A DNA stretch of 64,000 nt from Setoptus koraiensis (taxonomy: Eukaryota > Arthropoda). Made by a program: the position numbers and the translations under genes. Location: the NCBI GenBank assembly GCA_048013815.1, contig CM106586.1, positions 14,198,001 through 14,262,000 on the forward strand. Direction: 5' to 3'. This document shows positions 49,034 through 59,393 of this stretch, in pieces (position 1 is the first letter of the stretch; every line of letters begins with the position of its first letter). The notes beneath the pieces are model-generated. The model was not told where the DNA came from. It saw nothing but the letters and a program-made list of their open reading frames with translations, and ran no database searches.

Positions 49034-49249
49034 ATGTGTGTTACGCAACATTCATTCTTTTCGTCGCAAGCCGAAGAAGAGTTACCAAACCAGCCAAACA
49101 TAGTCGACGATGCATGCATGCAAGATGGGAGATATTCGGGTCTTTTTTTATTTTCAGTTCTCCTATTAGTTGTAGGCATATTTATTATTTTGGTAAATAG
49201 AGGATTGGCATTCGTTCTTTCTAATACCAGAGAATACCAACCGTTCTGA
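49034..49249 (+). CDS. Small single-pass membrane protein, unrecognised
   Basis: 71 codons from ATG 49034, beginning MCVTQHSFFSSQAEEE, an acidic head, then a clean transmembrane helix at about 35-59 (GLFLFSVLLLVVGIFIILV) and a short tail ending YQPF. The frame is open 20 codons upstream to another ATG at 48974, but that extension looks random. The stop is only 8 bp from the converging MRPL12 stop, which argues for a real, tightly packed gene. Resembles the general form of SMIM-type proteins, but I cannot name a family. Upstream non-coding exons are possible. Confidence 0.5.
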   Translation: MCVTQHSFFSSQAEEELPNQPNIVDDACMQDGRYSGLFLFSVLLLVVGIFIILVNRGLAFVLSNTREYQPF

Positions 49250-49257
49250 ATCTAGAT

Positions 49258-49668
49258 CTAATCTATTGTTACAACACCACCCGCATCTTCTAACTGTTTC
49301 TTGAGCGCCTCGGCCTCATCTTTGGTCACGTTGGACCGTATAACTTTCGGGCATTCCTCGACAAACCTCTTTGCCTCAACCAAATTGATACCCTCGACTA
49401 ATTTTTTGATTTCTTTGATTAGAGTGACTTTTTTGGTATCTTCGTATTTTGAGAGTTTTACTGTGAATTGAGTTTTAACACCGGCACTTTGAACAGCCTC
49501 TTCGTCGGCCTTGTTTGCGGTTGCTGCAGCTCCTACTGCCACAGCCAATGGCGCATCTGGGATATTTAGTGTCTTCCTAAGACTTTCATTTAATAGACTT
49601 ATCTCGTAGAATTTCAATTGTGAAATACTGTCCACAATTGCTTTTATGTGAGCGGGTGTCCGTTGCAT
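49258..49668 (-). CDS. MRPL12: Mitochondrial ribosomal protein bL12 (MRPL12)
   Basis: 136 residues matching the L7/L12 plan: N-terminal dimerisation segment (ISQLKFYEISLLNESLRKTL), a flexible Ala/Gly linker (AVAVGAAATANK), and the C-terminal domain (FTVKLSKYEDTKKVTLIKEI, GINLVEAKRFVE, ending GGVVTID). Forms the mitoribosome stalk that recruits translation factors. The frame starts with little room for a mitochondrial presequence, which animal MRPL12 has; it may lie on an upstream exon. A 43 bp intron ending in CTCTAAG just before the ATG can be drawn, but no in-frame upstream ATG follows. Divergent from TMEM208 by about 515 bp. Confidence 0.92.
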   Translation of the reverse strand: MQRTPAHIKAIVDSISQLKFYEISLLNESLRKTLNIPDAPLAVAVGAAATANKADEEAVQSAGVKTQFTVKLSKYEDTKKVTLIKEIKKLVEGINLVEAKRFVEECPKVIRSNVTKDEAEALKKQLEDAGGVVTID

Positions 49669-50182
49669 CTTAGAGGTTTACTGTTGCGATCCTGAGTTGA
49701 TACCTGTCGTATAAATAGTATTATTGTAGTCGCGATTAATTATAGAACAAAGAATATCCAATTGAATCACGACTCATGGATATTATTGTTTGGACGGGAC
49801 GCACACGTGAGGTGCAGCAATGGTACTTCACAGCGCCCAATTTAAATTCAAATTATCATTGTTGCGATCACACTCAAGAGAGGGCGCAACAGCACCCATA
49901 ATTATTCACTTGTATACGGAACTTGAACTGTCTAACTTTTTTCTAGAATAACTTCCGATCCCCACGGTAGGCGGCGCTCAAACTTTTTTTCCATCACCAT
50001 CTTGATTGAGCAGTTCAAATTTAGCGCTTAGAGATCGAATACTCATTCGTTTTTAATTCGCATTTTTCAGGCCGAAACATAGAACATGTGATCTCTGTGG
50101 ACAATTATAATCAGATACATGTAACATTCGCATTCGGACAACATTCGCAATTAGGTCAATCTCACTCTATTTATTAATCAGA
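49669..50182. promoter_or_regulatory. Divergent 5' region of MRPL12 and TMEM208
   Basis: About 515 bp between divergent start codons. It may hide an MRPL12 presequence exon. No TATA box or named site recognised. Confidence 0.4.
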
Positions 50183-50910
50183 ATGGATTTTCTAACAAAT
50201 AAATCATCAAAGGCAAGCAGCCTCGCCACTAATAGGTCCATGTTTGCTCCCAAAGTAGGAAAAGCCGCAACCAAGGGACAAAAACAAATTTATGAGGACA
50301 ATTTAGCAACAATTAAATTCTATCAACTCACATCTGCTTCTATATTGGCAACAAATCTTTTAGCGACATCAATTTTCTTTTGGGATAAATCACCATGGGC
50401 AAATACAGTTAGTACAACATTTATGGTTCTATCTATTATAGTTTATGCAATTTCCATCGGAGGCATGAAGTTTATGGCGAAGCCCGCTTTTGCGCCCAAT
50501 TCAAAAACACTAGTGGATGGTGGAATTGACCTGAATATGGAGTCTGGTTTCGCTGAAAATCTCAAGGATCTTATGATATTAACATGGATCATGCAACTAC
50601 TATCTCTTATCTCAAATTATTTTTGGTATCTGTCATTACTGGTGAGTGTGTCCACTTATTATAAGCAAGACCATTGTGTCTCTTTATTGTCTTTATTACA
50701 CAAATTCCCTTACACATACTTTTACATCTTTCTATCTCAACTAACATACTTTAGATCCCTGCTAAGGCCTTCTATATGCTGTGGACTAACGTCTTGGGAC
50801 CATGGTTCTTTGCCCCAGCTCCGGAGGAACCACCCCAAGAGGTTTTAGATAAGAAACAGAGGAAGATGGAAAGGAGAATGAAACAATCTTCGCAAGTCAG
50901 ATATAGATAG
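50183..50910 (+). CDS. TMEM208: ER membrane protein TMEM208 (SND3-like)
   Basis: Two exons, 50183-50641 and 50755-50910, joined in phase 0 over a 113 bp intron (GTGAGT...TTTAG), 204 residues. Family marks: KVGKAATKGQKQIYEDN near the start, hydrophobic segments at about 47-67, 76-96 and 130-153, the DGGIDLNME motif, then MLWTNVLGPWF and a charged KKQRKMERRMKQ tail. Known role: an ER protein of the SRP-independent (SND) insertion route. Vertebrate TMEM208 is about 173 residues; the extra here is mainly an N-terminal Ser/Lys-rich stretch, and the Met at residue 20 is an alternative start. It converges on the scylla gene 199 bp away. Confidence 0.93.
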
Positions 50911-51109
50911 TTATTTTTTCAATATTATTATTACATAATAGATTATTACATAATATTATTATTACTATTATAATTATGGTGATGATGTAGACACAGATGC
51001 TGTAGCTAATAATAGTAATATTAATAATAATAATAGCATGTGATTATTAATAATAATAATAATAATAGTAATAATAATAATATCGACAATTTGAAAGTGA
51101 CTATTATGG

Positions 51110-52108
51110 CTAAAATTGATTTGAAGCTGTCCTGTAGAGCTTCTTTTTGGATAACCTGTACAAGTCCGATATGGCAATAGAATTGCGTCCAAAATTTTTA
51201 AGGATACGATTGCTAACTTCATTGAGCCAGCCAGGTGTTACACGCTTAAGTGTTAGGTACATTTCAAATGTAGCCACCGAAAATGGATCTGCAAATTTGA
51301 AGCTAGCTATACGTTGACAGAAATCTTTCTCTTCGAGATTAATAAAGAGTGTGCATCCGCGTAATCCGCATGGTTCACTTTCGGACATCTGAACAATATC
51401 CTGAGCTATTAATAGTGTCAATTTGCATGGAATTGAAACTTGACAGCAATTTAAGAAGGTGGTTCTGGCCTGATGAAGGGCCATTTCAATTTGCTGTGCG
51501 ATGTGGTAAGTAACGTCGTCAGTATTCATCATGATGTCGGAGTCATTAGTGGGGGTCATGTAGTAGTTTTCAATATCGAATGGGGGCGCTCCTAGATGTT
51601 GTTGCGAAGAGTGAAAGTTGTAATTATTGTTATTACTATTATTATTATTGTTATTATTGTTGTTGCTGGCTTCTAGCGGCGGTGGTACAAGTTGCGGCTG
51701 TTGGTTTTTGTCCAATGAGTAGTTCTCGTCATTAAAATTATGTTGCTGATTATTAGCTGACGCTGCAAGCAATTGATGGGGCTTGGTATTGGTGTTTGTG
51801 GCAAGCGCCTTAGGAGGGTTCGTTGCGTAGTAGTGAAACTGTGGGATGGGGGCGAGATAGACCCTGGTCGAGTCATAGTATTGATCGTCGATGGGTTTCG
51901 CCTTATTGGTGGTGGTATTGTTGTTGTTGTTGGTGGTGGTGGTTATGTTGTTGGTGGTGGTTTGGCTCTTAGGTTGTGCGGTGTTAGCCGTTTTTTTGTT
52001 GTTATTGTCCGGTGATGGCCTCCTAAGTTGGCGATTGTCCTGCTGCTGCTGCTGAGGACTCCCATTTGACCTGATGAATCGGTTTTCCGCAGTCATAAGC
52101 ATCTTCAC
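51110..52108 (-). CDS. scyl: REDD/DDIT4 family protein (scylla/charybdis type)
   Basis: 332 residues without introns. The C-terminal RTP801 domain (about 200-327) carries IAQDIVQMSESEPCGLRG, TFEMYLTLKR and KKKLY, hallmarks of DDIT4/REDD1 and Drosophila scylla/charybdis. The N-terminal 190 residues are low-complexity (Gln, Asn, Thr runs). Known role: stress- and hypoxia-induced inhibitor of TORC1 acting upstream of TSC1/2. A candidate start at MKMLMTAENR is used; Met 4 or Met 6 could also serve. The very large gene-poor region upstream fits a gene with complex induction. The 3' side is flanked by a TAA/ATT-rich spacer of about 200 bp. Confidence 0.92.
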   Translation of the reverse strand: MKMLMTAENRFIRSNGSPQQQQQDNRQLRRPSPDNNNKKTANTAQPKSQTTTNNITTTTNNNNNTTTNKAKPIDDQYYDSTRVYLAPIPQFHYYATNPPKALATNTNTKPHQLLAASANNQQHNFNDENYSLDKNQQPQLVPPPLEASNNNNNNNNNSNNNNYNFHSSQQHLGAPPFDIENYYMTPTNDSDIMMNTDDVTYHIAQQIEMALHQARTTFLNCCQVSIPCKLTLLIAQDIVQMSESEPCGLRGCTLFINLEEKDFCQRIASFKFADPFSVATFEMYLTLKRVTPGWLNEVSNRILKNFGRNSIAISDLYRLSKKKLYRTASNQF

Positions 52109-54550
52109 ACTGCTATTTGGTGTTGCTGTTGATGGTGGTGGTGGTGGTGGTGGTTGTTGTTGTTGTTGGTGGTGTGGTGGATGCTGTTGTGGTTGTAGTG
52201 GTTGTTGGTGCTGCGGCTGCTGCTGCGTAGCGGTGACGATGTTGGCTTATGATGATTATTTTTGTTTATAATTATTTGGTTGGTTAGGCCGTTTGTAATG
52301 TTGCTCTGGCCGATGCGATATCACTATGCGTCTATCCACTAGTCACTCCAACGAGCAACTGTTTGCGTCAGTGCAGATGCGTGCGCTTTTGAATCGTTCG
52401 ACAGAGATTCGAAACTCTGCTCTCTTGTCTGCGTAGTTGTGCCTACTTTGTTTACGCTCCCAAGTCTCACAGTCAGTCGCAGTTGCTGAGTCGCTGCGCT
52501 TTGCCATTTGCTGAGTCGCTTCTTTAGTGGCAGTGGCCAGTTGGAGCCCGCGCTGAGTCGCGCCCGTGCGACTCACGTTCGGTGGACTTTTGAGTTTTTG
52601 AGCTGTCTCAGCAGCAGCGCACCAGTGGCACCAGTGCACCAAACAGTGCAACAACAGTGTGCACTACAGTCGAGCACAACAATAGTGTACTCAACACTGC
52701 ACAATGGTGCAGCTACGGCTGTAACAATCAACCCGACACACTGTGCACCATAAACATTGCGGACATTCTGTGCCAAAAATGCACTGCAACAGTCCGAGCA
52801 GCATAGCCAACAGAAATGTACACTGTACTGCACTGCACAACTAATGTACAAATAATGCGCACCGACGCAGCAAGTACAGCACAGCACAGCAGAGTAGTAC
52901 GCAAACAAAGTCAGGCTGCTCAAAGGCAAGTTGCATGTATAAATGGTGCACACATCAACCGCTGCCAGGGCATGACGACGGCTCAATTTGTGTGCGCCAG
53001 GCTCAACTCAACTGTTGTTGTTAAGTTGATATTTATGTCGTCGTCGTCGTCCATACTGTTAACTGATGTGCGCATGCGCACCAACAAGCAAATCAGCTGA
53101 TAGTGGGCGAACCAAGCCAAGAGGCAACCAACCACTTGTTTGCCACTGGCACTACATTCAATATACTAATACGAATAGTAATACTTATAGTAATAGTAAT
53201 ACTAATACTACATGTACTACGCTCAATGTGTAAGCTGCCTTTGTGATAAGCCTCTGCTAATGGTACCTCTCCATCCATTATCAATTTGCCCTTATAATAA
53301 TTTTCCTCTTGCTTATACCACATCAGCTGATGTGAGCTGTATTACATCAACACGACACTGGGTCGTCGTCGTCGTCGTCGTATAGTGTCGTAAACATACT
53401 AGATTCTTCTTGTTAGTAGGCTCACATGTTATTTTACACCTAGCACTACTCGTTGGCATCAGTGGATTGAGGTGGACTGGTGACTCAAACTTCTAGTAAT
53501 ATAGCTTGCTTCTAGCAATACAATTTACAAGGTGGCAAGTTTTTCTTCGATAGAATTCTTGTCATCTCGACGACGACTTATTCCACCACGGCTCATGTAC
53601 TGGCCCTGCTGCTGTACGTGTCACGCACTATCGCCAAGACTCTCACTTGGTCATCAACTGCTGCCACTAATTGTGTAAAAAGATGCAAAAATCAGCTAGC
53701 TACTCAGGCCAATCACCGTCCGTCCGACCGCCACCATTACATGTGTAATATCACACAAGTAATATCACAAATGTAATATTACATGTGTGATATTCAAATT
53801 GGATAGAGTGTGAAACAGGTCGAAATGTCTCAACGCTGCCCCATCTGACAACACAGTGAGTCGATGGCCTGAGTAGCTTGTTAGAGGCGATGATCACTTG
53901 CACTGTCCTTGCTAAGGCCAGCTCGCTGACCAAATCGCCACTAGCTCAACTGTAAGCCAGTCGTTGTGTAGTGGCACCCTAGCTCCTCCTTTTTGAGATA
54001 CCGAATGCATCGCACTCATTCAACTGCCAGACACAATAGCCTAATCGAGTTTTGTCAATCTCCGTGTATCTCTCTCTCGCTATAATATAGAGTCTATATG
54101 CGCACATGTACACACACATATATACATGTATATAAATATAAATATATGTATATATATAAATATATTAATAAATATATGTGCTAGCGACAATAGTATATAT
54201 TCGCACCAACTATGTATATGCGCGACATACTAATAGCTGAGCCATTACTATAAACTGTAGTGATACTAGTGAAAAATCACTGCTATTTCTGCGTTAGCCT
54301 TAAGTAGCTAACACTAGGAAGTTGCTTTAGTATAAATGCGTTCGTGTAGTAATGACGACAACAGCAACTTCAATTTATCAACTCTTCATTGTGGGCTCTG
54401 GCTGTCTGGACTTGTGAGCCGGGGCTCACGGACTGACCAAAGCCAAAGCCAACTGGCTGCTGGCGCTGCTGTTGTTGGCGCTGCTGTTGTTGCTGTTGCT
54501 GTTGTTGCTGAGTCCAGTTTGACCGGGCCGTCGTCGACGTTGCTGATGTT

Positions 54551-54581
<31 letters not shown>

Positions 54582-55448
54582 TTTTATTTCTTGTCGTCTT
54601 GTGTTCTAGCTCTCGCTCTACGGAGTCCCAGGCAGCGAGGCTCGTGAAGCGCAATAGTTTCGGGCAAATCGCGTGCGCCTAATAACAAGGCAGCAACAAT
54701 GCAATCTATAGGAGCCTATTCTTTGTTCGGCTGCTGCTGTCCCTGCGAGAACTGCTGTTATCAAGTCCACTCGCAACCAATCCTATACTGCACAGTTGTA
54801 CACTACTGTACGCCGCCGCCGTATACTATAGCCGTATTATAATAGCAGCATAATAGTAGTACGAGCCTGGCTGGCTGGCTGGCTGGCAATAATCAAAAGC
54901 CGATGCAACAATGCTGACTAATTGGCCCAGGGAGCGCCATGTCGAGCCAACAGCCACCCAGTCGACGACGGGCCAGCCAGACGGCCAGTCTGCAAAGACA
55001 ATAATAATGTGCGCATAATTTGTGCCAATCTATCGCTCGCTGCAGCAGCTATTTCTAGCCACGCTTAGCTAACTAACTAAATATAATCGCCTATCTACCC
55101 CCTTCAGCTACTCTGTCATTGGCAGCGGCAGCAGCAGCTATCTGTTTGTGTGTGTTTGCAAACTTACAAATGCCATATATGTTGGCCATATATGTTGGCC
55201 AGCGAGTTGTCTATAGCCTGTCGCAGTATTACGCTATTTTCTGCTATCTGCCGCTGTCTGCTGCTATGCATTATGTAATACGTATTATGTTGTATGTGAT
55301 ATGTAATATGTATTATGTAATATGTATTATGTGCCAGTGTATATGGTATCGTCATATTTGCGGCTGCGGCTGCGACCTTCGACCAGTGTTGTTGTCACTG
55401 TCATGCCTGCCAGCGACCAGCCGGCCTGCCGACCATCGCTCGATCGAT

Positions 55449-55501
55449 GGCATCGGCATCGGCATCGGCTGCGGCATCGGCTGCGGCATCGGCTGCGGCT
55501 G
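55449..55501. repeat. GGCATC/GGCTGC hexamer repeat
   Basis: Hexamers GGCATC and GGCTGC alternate for about nine units, directly readable. Confidence 0.85.
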
Positions 55502-55817
55502 CAGCGGCGCCGGCCTCGAACGGGCCCAATTAAAGCTATTATTTGCAGGCCCAGCCAACAACTTGTAAGTACATGCTTAAATAAATAGAGTTGCCATATT
55601 AAATGATGCTAATAATGTATGGACGGCCTCAAATGTGCATCCATCGCAACAACTGCCACGATATACATGATATTATATAATACTAGTTTACGCGCTAATG
55701 GTGGCCAACTGCCACTATGCTCAAAACTGCCCCATCAGCTGCTGCGTTTGCGACTCAAATCGGATGAGACTCGCCACTATGCTCGACGCTGCACAGCAGA
55801 CTCTGCTCCAGTACGCG

Positions 55818-55836
55818 AGACTCTAGTCACTAGAGT
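55818..55836. repeat. 19 bp perfect palindrome
   Basis: GACTCTAGT, a central C, then ACTAGAGTC. Another GGACTCTAGAG follows at once. Confidence 0.75.
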
Positions 55837-55939
55837 CCGGACTCTAGAGGTGAAGCTGCACACAAAGAAGCTGTGCCTACTGTGTCTGTAGCACTGCAAT
55901 AACTGCAGTGTGTGTGTGTGAACGTGAAACTAGTACACA

Positions 55940-55972
55940 GACGCAACAGCTGATCGATCAGCTGTTTGCGTC
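55940..55972. repeat. 33 bp near-perfect palindrome
   Basis: The centre CAGCTGATCGATCAGCTG is an 18 bp perfect palindrome. The flanks GACGCAA and TTGCGTC also pair, with one extra T on the right side. Confidence 0.8.
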
Positions 55973-57472
55973 TTTGTTCCTCATCTCTTTGTGATGGTCC
56001 ACAATGTATCGTCGTCGTCGTCGTCGCATAGGCTGCCGTGCTACTCGAATCATTCGAGTCCAATGAGTGTTGTGACAAATGAACTTTGCTACGAGCCCAA
56101 CACTGCGTACACCAGTTAGTGTTAGGTGGCAGTTAGCGTTGTTGCAATTGTAACAACAACGGCCGCAACCACCGAGCCTCGTGTCGTTGCCATTGTGGGG
56201 GCACGATTTGTGGCGTCGACCGGTCGGTCGGTCGGCCGGCGGCTGGCTGGCACGTTGTCTTGCGAGCGACGCTTATCGGGCACAATTGGCAACTTGCGCC
56301 AAAGGATATATCACAAGAGAGAGCTGGGCGATACATTAACGAGCCGGCTGATATCGGCATAGGTGAGTGCGTCGTCGAGGCTCGATTAGCTCGGCGAGAC
56401 ATATCGATAAGCATAGAAAGTGGCAGGTAATAGCTGTTGGCGGATCATCGTCATATCGTGTTACAAGTCAACAGAGATAGGGCCAACGGTAGCGCCAATG
56501 TATCTATCCATGCGCCCTGTGACTCATTGGCAGTCATGGCACAACACACACACACAAACACACACACACACACATGCACCGTACACAGTCAGTCTAGATT
56601 CTGGAAACATTATCGGATGCTGGCAATCTCGTGGTGGATATTTTCCATTAGTTTTTTCCTTTTTTGGATTAATTTCTCATTCTCTCTCTCTCTCTCTCTC
56701 GCTCCCTATCCACTGGATGGTATCCACTTTATCCGACAGCTCACACAGCTGCTCTCGCAACTAGCCCATCCACAACCTTTGCTCTCTCGCACCCTGACTC
56801 ACACACACACACACGCACACACACACACTATCAATAGCTGCTATCAATAGGAATTCTTCGGCGCACAGGACCACGAATGCGACGAATGGCCGCCACGAAC
56901 GAAAGAATATCTCGCTAAAAATATTGATAATCTCCGTTAGCTCTTCATGTTAAGCTGCAGGCATGGTGGTAGTTTGATACCTCGCCGCCGTATAGGATAG
57001 GGGTGCCATAATGGCATAAAGCTCGCTGCTGGCGCCGCTCAGCTCGGATCAAACAACAACAGGCAATACAATACCGCATTCACCAGTGGCATGTGTGTGT
57101 AGCTTATGAACTCGTGAGCTCAACTGTTTCTGGAACATGACTGCCAACCAGAAGTGCAGCACTTCTATTTCCACTGTTGCCACCACTTCCAATGCGGCAC
57201 ATATACATTATGTAATGATAAAATAACACAGGGTGCTGCAAACAACTCTTGCAGTTGTCATTGTGAAGCCTGCCCTGACAGCGAGATACAGTCAGCGCTT
57301 GACAAAATGCGATAGGTCGCCCGCTAGCTGGATATACGATCGTGTGCGATAAATCCACGCGACTACATGCGACCCACCATACACCGACGATGCATGTGTG
57401 GATATCCACGCGCATACTGCACAGCGCAACTCTCGCAACCTGGCACAGTGCATACATTGACGGCCTGTGCAT

Positions 57473-57517
57473 TGTGGCCGCTGTGGCCACTGTGGCCGCT
57501 GTGACCACTGTGACCAC
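57473..57517. repeat. 9 bp tandem repeat, five units
   Basis: TGTGGCCGC, TGTGGCCAC, TGTGGCCGC, TGTGACCAC, TGTGACCAC. The TGGCCAC core matches the array at 11185-11220. Confidence 0.85.
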
Positions 57518-58517
57518 TGTAGCAGGCTCGATCAGCTGATGGACGACATGCAAAATGAAGAGTGTGTGTTGAGCTCGCCAGTTAGTGTTTTTTGGCCCCG
57601 TTTTTGGGCACTTTTTTTGCATTTGTCCTCTCGACGATTACGACATTGTGTCACAACGAAATGGCGAGCCAGACATCGATCAACGGCCAGCCAGCATACA
57701 AACTGGCCAACTTGCCAACCATCAGTGTCAGCTGTGCGCTGCCGACCGCCGCTGACTGGCGAACCTGTCGTCCCGTCGTGCTGTTTTTTCCGTTTTGCTG
57801 CCAGTTACTGCAGGCTGCAGCGGCGTACTGGCAGTTACAGCGGCAGCGGCAGCAGCAGCAGCAGCAATTTTGGCAGTTTAGCTCGCACACAATAGTTGCA
57901 CGTTCTGTGCGCGTTTGTGCGCAGCACAGTGTTGCCAGCAGCGTTGCCAGTGCATTTGTGAGCGTATACTAGTAGTACAGTGTAAACTGTGCGGGGCACG
58001 CGTTTGCCCACCGGCCCGCCCGGCGGCCAACTGTCTGGCCTCACTGGCCCGACCGGATTGGCGGACCCGCTCCGGCGCCGCGCCGCCATTACGTAATGGT
58101 AGCACGGCGAGTGGATTGAATTGGATTGGTTCGATGTGGCTGGCCAGTTGGCCTGCTCGGCCCGCTAAAAGCCACTCTCGTCGAGCTTGTCGTGTTTGTT
58201 TGTTTGTTTATTTGTTCGTTTGTCTGTAGATTGAATGTTATTAATAATCATGAAAATAGTAGGCTTACTGTATTAATCTTGATGCCATCATCAAAAGCAA
58301 GCTCGCAACTGTTCTGGCAAATAGCTAGCTTGGCATTCGTTAATGGTGCTGCTGTTGCTGTAAATCAAACAGCAGCCTGAATCGGCCTGAATTCACAGTC
58401 TGAATCAATCTGATTCACAGTGGCTCAAGCGGGTTGGGAGTGACTCAAGTTAATTGCTTCGCTGCTCGGAGTGCGTCACCGACGACAAACACCACCATTA
58501 CTATGTAGTGCTTGTGT

Positions 58518-58625
58518 TGCTACAACAACAACAGCAACAACGACAACAGCAACGACAACAGCAACAACGACAGCAACAGCGCAACAGCAACAGCGCAACA
58601 GCAACAGCGACAACAACAACAAGAC
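58518..58625. repeat. CAA/CAG/CGA triplet tract
   Basis: About 100 bp of mixed CAA, CAG and CGA triplets. It reads as Gln/Asn/Thr-rich in any frame, but there is no supporting gene. Confidence 0.85.
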
Positions 58626-58794
58626 GACAATTCGGGCCCTACTTGGTCTACTACCAACGTAGGCGGTGCTGCCGCTACTGCTGGTGGTGGCTATTTGACA
58701 CCAGCGAAGATGGTGATCCAGTTAATGATCTCTGGGCATTGTGTGGCATATATCGCCTCTCCCGCTTGCCTCTTCTACCATGGCCACTATACAC

Positions 58795-58840
58795 ATGTAT
58801 ATATATATATATATATATCTATATATATTTATAAATATAT
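58795..58840. repeat. AT microsatellite
   Basis: TA repeats with short interruptions. Confidence 0.85.
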
Positions 58841-59365
58841 ATGTGTGGCGTATCGTGCACATGCACTATCTCAACATTATATATAACATTAGTTTAATGG
58901 AGCAGAGGCCGCGTTAGTTAGCTGGTAATAACAACGACGGTTTAAAATATTCCAAAACTAGTATACGAGTAGAGATATTTAGATGTATGCAGATATGCGA
59001 GTGTGTCTGTGGATTTGTGGATAGGCCGGCCAGTGTGTGGATATGCGAGATTGTGGATATGTAAATGTTTTGAAGCTTAAATGTTTAGATGTTTTTTAGA
59101 TGTGTGTAGATACGCAGCAGATATATCGGGTGCATATATACATATGTCGACATGCGGTAGTGCAGTTAGCACTTTGTCCACTCCCAACGCTATCTCACCT
59201 ATCTAATAATGATGCCGGTTTGCGTTGTTGGCCATGCAACAGCGCCGATACGACTATACCAAATATACCAATGTACCCAGAGCCAGACAGCAGACACTTA
59301 CCAAGTTGGCAAGTTGGCTTCGTCGTAATCATGATCATTATCATTAAAGTTCTTTCTTTCTCTGC

Positions 59366-59393
59366 AGCGCTGTGTGTTGAAATACAAAGTTGC
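59366..59393 (+). other. Possible 28 nt micro-exon
   Basis: A good pyrimidine tract and AG (TTCTTTCTTTCTCTGCAG) precede, and a consensus donor GTGAGT follows, a 28-base segment CGCTGTGTG...GTTGCCG. No coding partner was found. It may be an untranslated exon of a transcript running off the window, or chance. Confidence 0.25.

Noticed and set aside
53740-53795. TGTAATATCACA repeats considered as terminal inverted repeats of a DNA transposon
   Set aside because: Arms are short, there is no target-site duplication or internal coding sequence, and no second end is visible.
58454-58886. Gln/Asn/Thr-rich frames over the CAA/CGA tract
   Set aside because: All three frames are open because the triplet tract lacks stops; no flanking conserved sequence.
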